Assembly: GCF_036059255.1 (NCBI RefSeq)
Contig: NZ_CP107947.1
Coordinates: forward strand, 1,302,001 to 1,366,000
Length of the DNA stretch: 64,000 nt
Direction: 5' to 3'
Source: Micromonospora sp. NBC_00389
Lineage (GTDB): Bacteria; Actinomycetota; Actinomycetes; Mycobacteriales; Micromonosporaceae
Shown: piece after piece, positions 35,395 through 43,390 of the stretch
Layout of the letters: each line of letters begins with the position of its first letter
How positions within the stretch are numbered: the stretch's first letter is position 1
The notes under the pieces: model-generated
Told to the model about the DNA's origin: nothing
Seen by the model: the letters and a program-made list of their open reading frames with translations, nothing else
Databases searched by the model: none
Position numbers and translations under genes: made by a program

Positions 35395-35455
35395 AAGGCC
35401 TCCTGGTTGCCGGAGCGGTTCCTAGACAGCTCCACTCCACAACCGGAGGCCTTCA
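35393..35455 (-). promoter_or_regulatory. RBS-sequestering hairpin of the IS481 relic
   Basis: TGAAGGCCTCCTGGTTG (35393-35409) pairs with CAACCGGAGGCCTTCA (35440-35455) with one bulge. On the minus strand the AGGAGG before the transposase ATG lies inside the stem, as in ISs that block translation from read-through transcripts. Confidence 0.5.
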
Positions 35456-35522
35456 CCTACCTACGACATCAGACCATGTCGTCACACAACCTCGACCAAC
35501 CTCCCTGGACAGCACAACTAGG

Positions 35523-36668
35523 CTACGTCGCTGACGTTGTCGCCGCTGACGGCTGGCGGGTGGCTGGCGGCGGCCAGTACCGGCGGACCGTGCGTTCAGA
35601 CCGGCCGATCCGCGCGGCGATCTCGGCTGGGTGCAGGGTGGGCTCACGCCGATACCAGTAAGCCACCGCGCTGGCGGTCTCCGTCGGCACGGGTCCCCCC
35701 TCGGAGACCGCGCCGTCTGCTGTATCCCTCTCCGTCCTGGGTTCCATGTCGGGCCTCCGTGGCGGTGGATCCACGCGCTGCCCGTCGTCGAGCCGATCTA
35801 GCGGCTGTGGGTTCGCGAATCGCTGGTGCGGGCGCGCGGAGCGGGACGCCTTCCCGTTGGCGGTGTCGGCGGGCGTGGCGGGGTCGCTGGCGTCGGCCGC
35901 CTGCGGCGGCAGGTCATTGCCGCGCTCAGCGGAATCGACGTTGGTCGTGTTTCCGGCATCCTGGCGAGCACCGTCAGGTGCCGCAGTGGGTGCGCAAGCG
36001 GTTGACGGCGAGGCGGTTGGTGCAGTGACGGCTTTGATCGGCCGTCGAGTCCGTGTGCCCGGTGGCACGGCCTCTGCCCCTGCAGCGGCGTGCTGCTGGG
36101 GAGCGAGTGTGCCGGGCTGAGCCGTAGGCTGTCGGGTCACGTGGGTGGGCTCTGTGGCCGGTGGGAATTCGGGCGATGCGATCAGCACAGGCTGGTGGTC
36201 AGGTGTCGCCGCGCGGATCCTGGCGGTGAGCTCGACGAGGCTGACGCTGGCGACGATGACGAGTCCGTCGACGGATATGGGCAGCAGGTATGCGGCGGCG
36301 GCTTCGGTCTCCCCGTATCGCGTGGCGACGCCGACGAGGTGCCAGTAGCTCACCCATGTCGCGATGGCGGCGATGATGGCCGTCGCGATGATCCGGATGG
36401 TGCCGAGGGATCGGCGGTGGTGCGGGACGCGGGAGATCAGTTCGACGGTGAGCAGCAGCGCCAGTGGTGGCCATGCGGCGATGATCTGGCTGATCGGGTT
36501 TGATTCGGCGTGCAGGACGTTTGCCGCCACGGAGGCGGCGACGCCGAGGGTGAGCGTGGCCCGTACGGCCCAGCGCAGCCGCCGCAGATGTGCGCCGGTG
36601 TCAGCCGACGCCGCGGCGCCGGCGGTGGCGGTGCTGGTCGGATTGCCGGTGTGCGGTGCGGTGTTCAT
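35523..36668 (-). CDS. DUF2637 membrane protein with C-terminal HTH-like segment
   Basis: 381 residues from ATG 36668, overlapping the preceding gene's stop (ATGA). Four membrane helices (ATLTLGVAASVAANVLHA; PPLALLLTVELISRVP; TIRIIATAIIAAIATWVSYW; YLLPISVDGLVIVASVSLVE) form the DUF2637/SpdB-like unit found in actinomycete conjugative elements. A long Pro/Ala/Thr-rich linker follows, then a C-terminal helix-turn-helix (LHPAEIAARIGRSERTVRRY). This suggests a transfer-associated membrane protein with a DNA-binding tail. Confidence 0.8.
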   Translation of the reverse strand: MNTAPHTGNPTSTATAGAAASADTGAHLRRLRWAVRATLTLGVAASVAANVLHAESNPISQIIAAWPPLALLLTVELISRVPHHRRSLGTIRIIATAIIAAIATWVSYWHLVGVATRYGETEAAAAYLLPISVDGLVIVASVSLVELTARIRAATPDHQPVLIASPEFPPATEPTHVTRQPTAQPGTLAPQQHAAAGAEAVPPGTRTRRPIKAVTAPTASPSTACAPTAAPDGARQDAGNTTNVDSAERGNDLPPQAADASDPATPADTANGKASRSARPHQRFANPQPLDRLDDGQRVDPPPRRPDMEPRTERDTADGAVSEGGPVPTETASAVAYWYRREPTLHPAEIAARIGRSERTVRRYWPPPATRQPSAATTSAT

Positions 36669-39600
36669 GCGGACGCTCCGTCTGTGCGGGCGGAGCTTCG
36701 TGTCCGTGCGTCGCGGCCGGGGCGGCGCAGGTCGGCGGTGAGCTGGTCGGCTAGGGCGAGAGTGTCGTCGGCGGGTTCGGCGTCGATCTCGGCCAGCCGG
36801 CGGGTCAACGTCCGGCGTAGCGCGCGGATGGCGTCGAGGTGGCCGAGTTGCGCGCGGGCGCGCATGGCGGCCTGGTACAGCTGTTCGGCGTAGGGGTGTT
36901 GGCTTATTGCGGTGTCGAGGACGGCGAGCTGTTCCGTGGGTCGGCCGGCGAGTTCCTCGGCGAGGGCCAGAGCGGCGTCGAGGGCGTCCTGGCGGATCTT
37001 CTCCCGGTAGGGCTCGAGCCATTCGTATTCGCGGCCCTCGGCGAGTGGTTGGTAGGTGTCGACGGCGCGGCGCAGCTCCGTGACCCGTTCGGGTTTGGAT
37101 CCGGCGGCGTCGGCGGCGCGGACTGCGGCGCGCATCCGCCACAGGTCGATGTTGAAGCTTTCGGGGTTGAGTTCGTATCGGCGGTGGGGGTGGGTGAGGT
37201 AGGTGCCGGGGCCGCCGTTGTGCCGCAGGACGCCGCGCAGGTCCGAGACGTAGGTGTGCAGCCGGTGCACTGCCTTGCTGGCGGGCGCGTCGGGTAGCAG
37301 GTCGTCCAGGATCGCCTCCGTGGACGCGCTGCCATCGCGGACCGCCAGATACACCAGCAGTTCGAGGGACTTCGCGCGCAGGCTGCGCTGCGGGTCACCG
37401 TCGACGATGCCGGGTATCCCGAGCACCCTCACCCCCACCCGTCCGGGTTGCCCCACCAGTTCGGCATCGACGTCCCGGCCGGCTGCGGCTGGTGACCGCC
37501 CGACGACGGCAGCCCTCCGGTGGTTGACTGTCGCCGTCGCGTCGTCTGTTGGGCGGGTGTCGCCGCCCTGGCTGGCTGCGGCGCTCAGCTCAACGGGAAC
37601 CGAGACGTCGGTGATGCCAACGGCACCCGCCGGGGACTGTGTCTTGTAGGTGTCGCCGCTCCGGTCGTGGCCGGCCTCCACGTCCTGCTCGGCGTCGGCG
37701 TCCGTGTCAGTTGGTGCGACCACCGGCGTGTCTGTCGGTGTGGCCGCAACCGCCAGCGAGGTCGGAGTCGCGGCCCGGAGCGGTGGTGGTGCGGGTTCGG
37801 TCGGGGGCGGCGGCTGGGGTTGGCCGGTGTGCGACTCGGCGAGGGTGGCCAGCAGGTCCGCGGTTTCAGCAGGCGTGAGGATCGCGAGCCGGCCGACGTC
37901 GGCGGTATGCCTGCCAGGGCGCTGGCTCTCTCTATCGGCGGGGGTGGTGACGCCGTCGTCGGCCACCATGACGGTGTTGCCGTCGGACCATGGGCCGAGC
38001 AGCACCCCGTGGATGTCCAGGCGTTGGCCCTGCGCGAGCAGGGCGGCGACGCGGGCGCGTTCGTGGCGGGTGCTCGCTTCGGCCAGGAGCATGATCGGCG
38101 GCTGCGGCTCCTCGTAGGGGTCGGTGTGCCGCAGCTCGGCGACGGTGTTCACCTCGTGCCGGTCGAGCAGCCAGGTGCGGCGCATGGTCTGCGCTTCGAG
38201 GATCTGAAGGGCTTCGTCGAGTCCGGTGGTGATGGTCAGCCGGGGTGTGTGCGGCAGGTTGACCGCCGCGGGACCGAGCAGCGTGGCCGCGGTCGCGGAC
38301 GGCATCACCACGTCGGTGCGGGCATCGATGTCGTCCAGGCCGCCGGCGGCCAGGGCGGCGGCGAGGAACCCGCGGGCGGCGGCGTGCGCACCGGGACCGG
38401 TGAGTCCGAGTCCGGCGGGCGGCCACAAAGCCGACAGCGGGTTGGCCAGCGACGGCACGACCGGCACGTCGCCGCCTGCTGTGGTTTCGCGGCGGGCGTC
38501 GGCCTGGTTCGGCTCGTCAGCGCCGGGACGGGTATCGGGGTGCGTGCCATTGCCGTCGTTCTCCGTGGCGGCGCCACTGCCCACGGCGAGGTCGTCGGTG
38601 TGCATGTCGACGCCCACCTCGGTGATCGTGTGGGGGGCGTCGCTGGTCGGCGCGTTGGCGTGGCCGGCGGTGAGCTGGCGCAGTCCCCGGCGGATCTGGC
38701 CGATCACCGGCGGCATCGGCGCGACGTCGAGGTCGGGATCGGTCGTGTGCGTAGTGGCCGTGGGCGGCCGGGGAATGTAGCGGCGCTGGCGATGCGCCCA
38801 CACCAGCGCCACCGCGCCCGCGATGGCCAGGGCCAGGCCGATGTCTACCCAGCTGCCGCTCGGCAGAGACACGCCCCGCGCATCCCGATCGTGGGTGGGG
38901 GCATCGCCCGCTTCGGCGTTGGCGGCAGAGCCGGTCGCGGTGGCGACGGGTTCCGGGGCGCCGCTGCTCGGCGGTGCGGCCGTCGTGGTCGACGCGGGTG
39001 TGTTCGGCGTGACCGTGGCCGGGGCCGAGCTGCCTGGGGCTGGGGTGGGCCTGTTCAGCGAGGGTTGTGGTGCCTTGGCGTCCGGTTGATCGGTCGGCGG
39101 CGGCTTAGGCGGCCCCACATCTTTTGGGGGGCCGTCTGGGCTGGCGTGGGCTGGCAGGTTGAGGGTCCAGCCGGGATAGATCAGGTTCGGGTTGCGCAGC
39201 GTCCCGCCGACGCCGGGAAAGCGGGCGCCGCGGTTGAGGGCGAAGATGTCCGGCCAGCGGCGGTCGTCGCCCAGGCACCGCTCGGCGATGTCGGAGAGCG
39301 TGTCTCCACGCTTGACGATGTAGGTATCCCCGTGGCCGGTCGCGACACGGTTGAGCTTTGTGCCGCTCGCCGCCGCGTGGCTTATGAGGGTGTGACTGGC
39401 TTGCGGCGGGGTGAGGTGCACCGCGTCGGGCGAGTTGGTCATGTCGGCGTTGGCGGGCGCGGCGGCGTGGGCAGGGATGGCGCCCGTGCTGGCGCTGACC
39501 GCGGTGGCTCCCAGCACGGCCGCGGTCAGTCCCTGCAGCGGTCCCGGCAGGTGCAGCGTGGGTAGCCACCGCAGCGTGCGGGTGACCGGCGTGTAGGCGC

Positions 39601-39829
39601 GGGGGCCGACGGCGGTGACGAGCAGCGCCCAGATCAGCCAGGCGGCGGTTTGCGCGAGGCCGGCGATGAATCCGGCGGTCAGCGGTTGTCGGACCCAGTC
39701 CCGCAGCGCCCCGGTCGATGGCACGTCAGGCGTTGGCCATCCGCCGAGGTGAATGAGCGCGGCCGGAACGGCCGCGACCAGGAGCACGGATGCCATCGTT
39801 GTGGCGATAGAACCCGCTCTGGTTCGCAT
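36665..39829 (-). CDS. Large membrane-anchored LysM-BTAD transcriptional regulator
   Basis: 1054 residues from ATG 39829 (RBS GGAGG; an upstream in-frame start is poorer). Order: two membrane helices (about 10-28 and 53-74), a hydrophobic segment near 100-118, a LysM domain (DTYIVKRGDTLSDIAERCLG, then NPNLIYPGWTLNLP, about 168-226), a Pro/Ala/Thr-rich linker, another helix (about 330-350), a long low-complexity region, then an OmpR-type winged helix (VRVLGIPGIVDGDPQRSLRA) and a C-terminal BTAD/TPR domain. LysM binds peptidoglycan, while the winged helix plus BTAD is the SARP DNA-binding module, so the protein could link the cell wall to transcription. Phased TGTGAG repeats lie about 160 nt upstream. 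Confidence 0.85.
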   Translation of the reverse strand: MRTRAGSIATTMASVLLVAAVPAALIHLGGWPTPDVPSTGALRDWVRQPLTAGFIAGLAQTAAWLIWALLVTAVGPRAYTPVTRTLRWLPTLHLPGPLQGLTAAVLGATAVSASTGAIPAHAAAPANADMTNSPDAVHLTPPQASHTLISHAAASGTKLNRVATGHGDTYIVKRGDTLSDIAERCLGDDRRWPDIFALNRGARFPGVGGTLRNPNLIYPGWTLNLPAHASPDGPPKDVGPPKPPPTDQPDAKAPQPSLNRPTPAPGSSAPATVTPNTPASTTTAAPPSSGAPEPVATATGSAANAEAGDAPTHDRDARGVSLPSGSWVDIGLALAIAGAVALVWAHRQRRYIPRPPTATTHTTDPDLDVAPMPPVIGQIRRGLRQLTAGHANAPTSDAPHTITEVGVDMHTDDLAVGSGAATENDGNGTHPDTRPGADEPNQADARRETTAGGDVPVVPSLANPLSALWPPAGLGLTGPGAHAAARGFLAAALAAGGLDDIDARTDVVMPSATAATLLGPAAVNLPHTPRLTITTGLDEALQILEAQTMRRTWLLDRHEVNTVAELRHTDPYEEPQPPIMLLAEASTRHERARVAALLAQGQRLDIHGVLLGPWSDGNTVMVADDGVTTPADRESQRPGRHTADVGRLAILTPAETADLLATLAESHTGQPQPPPPTEPAPPPLRAATPTSLAVAATPTDTPVVAPTDTDADAEQDVEAGHDRSGDTYKTQSPAGAVGITDVSVPVELSAAASQGGDTRPTDDATATVNHRRAAVVGRSPAAAGRDVDAELVGQPGRVGVRVLGIPGIVDGDPQRSLRAKSLELLVYLAVRDGSASTEAILDDLLPDAPASKAVHRLHTYVSDLRGVLRHNGGPGTYLTHPHRRYELNPESFNIDLWRMRAAVRAADAAGSKPERVTELRRAVDTYQPLAEGREYEWLEPYREKIRQDALDAALALAEELAGRPTEQLAVLDTAISQHPYAEQLYQAAMRARAQLGHLDAIRALRRTLTRRLAEIDAEPADDTLALADQLTADLRRPGRDARTRSSARTDGASA

Positions 39830-39984
39830 CACTGCCTCCTGCCTGATTGGTGTCGCCTGGCTGATCTGCGCGATCACGGGAGATCGCGGGCGTGGAGCTA
39901 CAGGGGCGACGGACGGTGAGTGGGGGTGCCTGGCCGGTGGGTCGACGGTATGACCACAGGCGGTCGAGGAAGGTGTCGTGAGGG

Positions 39985-40020
39985 CTGACAGTGCCTCACA
40001 CGGCCTTACACGACCTCACA
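39985..40020 (-). promoter_or_regulatory. Four 10-bp-phased TGTGAG-type repeats
   Basis: CTGACA (39985), CTCACA (39995), CTTACA (40005) and CTCACA (40015) repeat at exact 10-bp intervals. On the minus strand this reads TGTGAG, TGTAAG, TGTGAG, TGTCAG toward the LysM-BTAD operon. It is the longest of the four arrays in the window. Confidence 0.6.
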
Positions 40021-40434
40021 TCAGCAGGTCAGAGGCCCGCGCCGCGACCACCAGAGAGGAGTCGAGGGCCTCCAGGGGCACTCGCCCATGCCCTTCCCTA
40101 GCGAAGTAAGTAAGGGGCTTGGGCTCGCTCCGGTGCTTTCGCCCTCACATGGGTGGGCGTTACTGTGACGTGGTGCCGACCTATTGGTGGGGTGGTGAGC
40201 TCCTACCGTTGCCCGACTTGGGGCCACTTCACCGCGCCGGCGTGGCAGTGCGCCGATGGCCGTTCGTCGTGGCGAGTGTCTGGACGTGCCGCCCGGGCCG
40301 CCGCAGCCGCGAGCGCGATCCGGTTAGTGGGGGGCTAAGAGGCGTGGAATCAGGTCCGGTCAGCGGACCAGGCAGGGATGGCGTACGCCGGCGCCGGTGT
40401 CTGCTGGGCCACCGCGCCGGGGAACGGGCATGGC

Positions 40435-41061
40435 ATGGCCGGTGAGCTGAGCGAGGCCGTCGCCGCGGCGCAGGCCGGTGACGAGGACGCCTTCCGCTTC
40501 CTCTACCGCACCCTGCAGCCGAGCCTGCTGCGCTACCTGACCGCGCTGGTGGGCGCCGACGCGGAAGATGTGGCGTCGGAGACCTGGTTGCAGATTTCTC
40601 GGGACCTGCCCAGCTTCACCGGCGGCGAGTTCCGGGCCTGGACGGTCACCATCGCCCGGAACCGGGCGATGGACCACATCCGCTGGCAGCGCCGCCGGCC
40701 GTCAAAGCCGGTACCGGTGCACGCGCTCAGAGAGCTGGCTGGCGACGCCGACACCGCCGAGCGGGCCGGGGAGACCATCGGCACCGACGCCGCGCTCGCG
40801 CTGATCGCCACGCTGCCACCCCGGGAAGCCGAGGCGGTCCTGCTCCGGGCCGTCATCGGCCTGGACGCCGGGACCGCCGGGCGGGTACTCGGCCGGCGCC
40901 CCGGCGCGGTGCGGACCGCCGCGCACCGAGGGCTGCGGCGGCTCGCCGGGCTGATCGAGCGCTACGATCCGAGCCAGCCACCAGCCGCGCTCGAGACCAG
41001 CGCGCGGCCGCGCGGCGACCGGCGCCGGCAGGCGCCGCACGCCGAACCGGCGGATGGTTGA
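40435..41061 (+). CDS. ECF-type RNA polymerase sigma factor
   Basis: 208 residues from ATG 40435. Region 2 is DAFRFLYRTLQPSLLRYLTA followed by DAEDVASETWLQISRDLPSF and FRAWTVTIARNRAMDHIRWQ. Region 4 is ATLPPREAEAVLLRAVIGLD followed by GTAGRVLGRRPGAVRTAAHR. The stop overlaps the next gene's ATG region by 8 nt, so the two are coupled. Confidence 0.88.
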   Translation: MAGELSEAVAAAQAGDEDAFRFLYRTLQPSLLRYLTALVGADAEDVASETWLQISRDLPSFTGGEFRAWTVTIARNRAMDHIRWQRRRPSKPVPVHALRELAGDADTAERAGETIGTDAALALIATLPPREAEAVLLRAVIGLDAGTAGRVLGRRPGAVRTAAHRGLRRLAGLIERYDPSQPPAALETSARPRGDRRRQAPHAEPADG

Positions 41062-41950
41062 CGTGAGGGGATTCAGGATGAGTTTCCGCCGCTCCGGCCG
41101 ACTCGCCGACCGCGCCGCGGCCGACCGGCTCCTCGACGCGGCGCGCGCCGCAACGTCCACGGAGGGTGCCGTCCCGGCCGACCCGCTCGCCGGGCTGCTC
41201 GCTGCGGCGGCCGCCCCGGCGCGCCCTGTCGAGCTGGCCGGGGAGCAGGGGGCGCTGGCGGCCTTCCGGGCGGCCCGCGCTGCCCCGGCATCCGCGCCCG
41301 CCCGGGTCCCCGGCCGCCGCCGGTTCACCGCCGGCGCCCTGGCCTGGGTCGCCGGGGTTCTCGCCACCGCGACAGCCGGCGCCGCCTTCGCGGCGGTCAC
41401 GTTGGACCCTCCCGGGGCGCCGGTTCCGCCGTCTGGTCCGGCGACTCCCGCCCCGACCACCGGCCGCCCCGACGGATCCCCGACCGGCGGTGGCGCGCCC
41501 ACCGCCGGCGATCCGGGCCGGTCCCCGACCGTCCCGTCGGCCCGGCGGAGCCCGAGCAGCGGTCCGCAGGACAGGGCGCAGCTCGGCGGGCTTTGCCGGG
41601 CGTACCTGGCCAAGAAGCCGGCCCAGCGGGAAAAGGCGCTAGCGACCTCGGGGTTCCAGCCGCTGGTGGCCGCCGCCGGTGGTGGCGCCGCGCAGGTCGA
41701 CGCCTACTGCCAGCGCCTGGTCCCGGACACCAAGCCCGCCAGCAAGAACGGGTCCGGTACGAAGAACAGCTCCGGCACCGGGAGCGGGTCCGGCACGGCG
41801 AAGAAGCCCGGCACGACGGCCGAGCCGAGCCGGCCGGCGAAGGTTAAGCCATCCCACCCGGTCACCGGCCGGCCCACCGAGACCGGGGTACTGACCGGCC
41901 CGCCCCACGCAGCGCCGCCACCCAGCCCTGGCGGGGGCCACGACCGTTGA
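41054..41950 (+). CDS. Single-pass membrane protein coupled to the sigma factor
   Basis: 298 residues: a cytoplasmic N-terminal ~90 residues, one membrane helix (GALAWVAGVLATATAGAAFA, about 94-113), then a long Pro/Ser/Thr/Gly-rich extracytoplasmic part with one Cys-flanked helical segment (LCRAYLAKKPAQREKALATS, then VDAYCQRLV). No zinc anti-sigma HxxxCxxC motif is visible, but topology and coupling fit an anti-sigma or signal-transducing partner (inference). Confidence 0.75.
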   Translation: MVDVRGFRMSFRRSGRLADRAAADRLLDAARAATSTEGAVPADPLAGLLAAAAAPARPVELAGEQGALAAFRAARAAPASAPARVPGRRRFTAGALAWVAGVLATATAGAAFAAVTLDPPGAPVPPSGPATPAPTTGRPDGSPTGGGAPTAGDPGRSPTVPSARRSPSSGPQDRAQLGGLCRAYLAKKPAQREKALATSGFQPLVAAAGGGAAQVDAYCQRLVPDTKPASKNGSGTKNSSGTGSGSGTAKKPGTTAEPSRPAKVKPSHPVTGRPTETGVLTGPPHAAPPPSPGGGHDR

Positions 41951-42044
41951 GGCTCGCTCGCACGGATGATCAAACTCGGCAGGCCCCTGGGGGCGGAGCT
42001 GAGTGGTGACCGGCTGACCCTGGCCGATGCCAATCCCGCCGAGG

Positions 42045-42150
42045 GTGTTTCTCCCGCCCGGCCGTCGGTGTTTGGCTCCGGCAACGGCGGCTCGATCAAC
42101 GTCCACTGAGCACCGGTCAAGCCGGAGGGGTAACCACGACATCCGGACAC
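42045..42150 (-). pseudogene. N-terminal scrap of an IS5-type transposase
   Basis: The minus strand reads CRGYPSGLTGAQWTLIEPPL, then PEPNTDGRAGE, the start of an IS5/IS4-like transposase (YPSDLTDAQWALIEPLLP type). It stops resembling the family after about 35 residues. Confidence 0.6.
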
Positions 42151-42263
42151 CGAGCCCGGCTGCGGTCGCCGCTGTCACGCCGTCCACATCAGACCATCTC
42201 GAACACGCTCATAGGCATCGTGCATCGTCGATATGTGCGTGGGTGGATGCTGCTGGTGGAAGG

Positions 42264-42641
42264 ATGGAATATGTGGGAAATGCCTTGGCTGAAATGACTA
42301 AGCCTCAGATCTCGCCGCTTGCCGGCGAGCCGATCGAACGTACCGATGCCGAGCGGCTGGCGGGGGTCCTGAAGGCCCTCGCCGACCCTGCCCGGCTGCG
42401 GTTGCTCAGCCTGATCCAGTCGGCCCCGGAGGGCGACGCGTGCGTCTGTGACCTGACCGCGCCGGTCGGCCTCTCGCAGCCGACGGTCAGTCACCACCTG
42501 CGTATCCTTACCGAGGCCGGCTTGCTGGAGCGGGAGAAGCGCGGTGTGCGGGCCTACTACCGGCTGGTGCCGAGCGCGATCGCCACGATCGCGGATCTGC
42601 TGACCCCGCCACGCAAGCGATCAGCGCGGAGAACCCGCTGA
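42264..42641 (+). CDS. ArsR/SmtB-family metal(loid)-responsive repressor
   Basis: 125 residues from ATG 42264 (ATG 42294 is also possible). The winged helix is LAGVLKALADPARLRLLSLI followed by VGLSQPTVSHHLRILTEAGL. The alpha-3 sensing motif ACVCDL carries two Cys, typical of arsenite/cadmium sensors of the ArsR type. The expected efflux or reductase genes are not adjacent; a decayed regulator follows, so the target operon may have been lost. Confidence 0.88.
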   Translation: MEYVGNALAEMTKPQISPLAGEPIERTDAERLAGVLKALADPARLRLLSLIQSAPEGDACVCDLTAPVGLSQPTVSHHLRILTEAGLLEREKRGVRAYYRLVPSAIATIADLLTPPRKRSARRTR

Positions 42642-42726
42642 CGCGTGACAATCTCACCGCGGGGGCGGGTGCGACCTACCTACCCTGTGGCGATGCGAAC
42701 GGCTCATGAAGGGTCACGACTGAGGA

Positions 42727-43123
42727 TGGACCCAGTGGCGATCACATCGCAGACGGCCTTCGCCCAGTTCGTTGTGGGGCAGTCCAAGACGCCCGGCAGG
42801 ACCGCGGCTGGACCGTGGGCGACGTCACCAGGCACACCGGTGCCAGTCGCTCGACCTGTTCCGCTGGCTCGCCGGCGACTGGCAGCAGTGGCCAAGGTAC
42901 GCGGCCTATGCGCCGCACTCGACCTGCCCATCGGGGCGGCGATGCGACCGCTCGCGCTGCCTGACCCCACCCGCCGGGGCGGCGACCGCAGCGCGGAGGA
43001 GATCGAGGCCGACATCAGCGTCATTCGGCAGCAGATGGCCGACAAATCTGTCCCGAGGCCGAGAAACATCAGATCCAGAACCCGCTGCGCTACGTGGCCC
43101 GCCGCGACGATCGGGCAACCTGA
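42727..43123 (+). pseudogene. Decayed XRE-type DNA-binding protein
   Basis: Read across three forward frames the protein is TAFAQFVVGQ, VQDARQDRGWTVGDVTRHTG, LFRWLAGDWQQ, VAKVRGLCAALDLPIGAAMR, then EAEKHQIQNPLRYVARRDDR and a stop. About four frameshifts break it. The HTH (GWTVGDVTRHTGASRSTLFR) and architecture fit a Cro/C1-like actinomycete regulator. Confidence 0.65.
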
Positions 43124-43172
43124 CCGCCCCTGGCCACCACCGCCACAGGGCACAGTGCCGGGTGGCAGCGCA
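43120..43172. repeat. Direct repeat bracketing an IS256 relic (left)
   Basis: CTGACCGCCCCTGGCCACCA to GGGTGGCAGCGCAC recurs at 43313-43372 with a small internal insertion, on either side of the IS256-type fragment. Confidence 0.55.
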
Positions 43173-43189
43173 CGGCTGAGGGGCCGGTG

Positions 43190-43300
43190 AAACGATTCGT
43201 CATCTCCTCGACGACCTTGTCTCTGGTCGGGTAGATCGTGTCCTTGCTGACCTTCGCCCCGTAGACCTGATCGAAGTGCCCGGCGACCTCGGCCGCCGCG
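43190..43300 (-). pseudogene. Fragment of an IS256-family transposase
   Basis: The minus strand reads VAGHFDQVYGAKVSKDTIYP, then DKVVEEMTNRF, matching the conserved IS256 segment HFxxVYGxxVSKxTIsxITDKV. Only about 35 residues remain. Confidence 0.65.
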
Positions 43301-43312
43301 GCCATCGGCAAG

Positions 43313-43372
43313 CTGACCGCCCGGCCACCACCGCCACATGGCGCAGTCGCGTCGACGCTGGGTGGCAGTGCA
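43313..43372. repeat. Direct repeat bracketing an IS256 relic (right)
   Basis: Counterpart of 43120-43172. It shares GGCCACCACCGCCACA and CTGGGTGGCAGTGCAC-type blocks and lies just upstream of the RecD2 start. Confidence 0.55.
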
Positions 43373-43390
43373 CCCCTTGTAGGCGGCACC

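Noticed and set aside
37520..39565. A 681-codon plus-strand open frame
   Set aside because: It lies entirely opposite the LysM-BTAD gene, is low-complexity Gly/Val/Arg and lacks any motif.
41054..41950. Classical zinc-binding anti-sigma factor
   Set aside because: The HxxxCxxC motif is absent; only topology and gene coupling support a sigma-related role.
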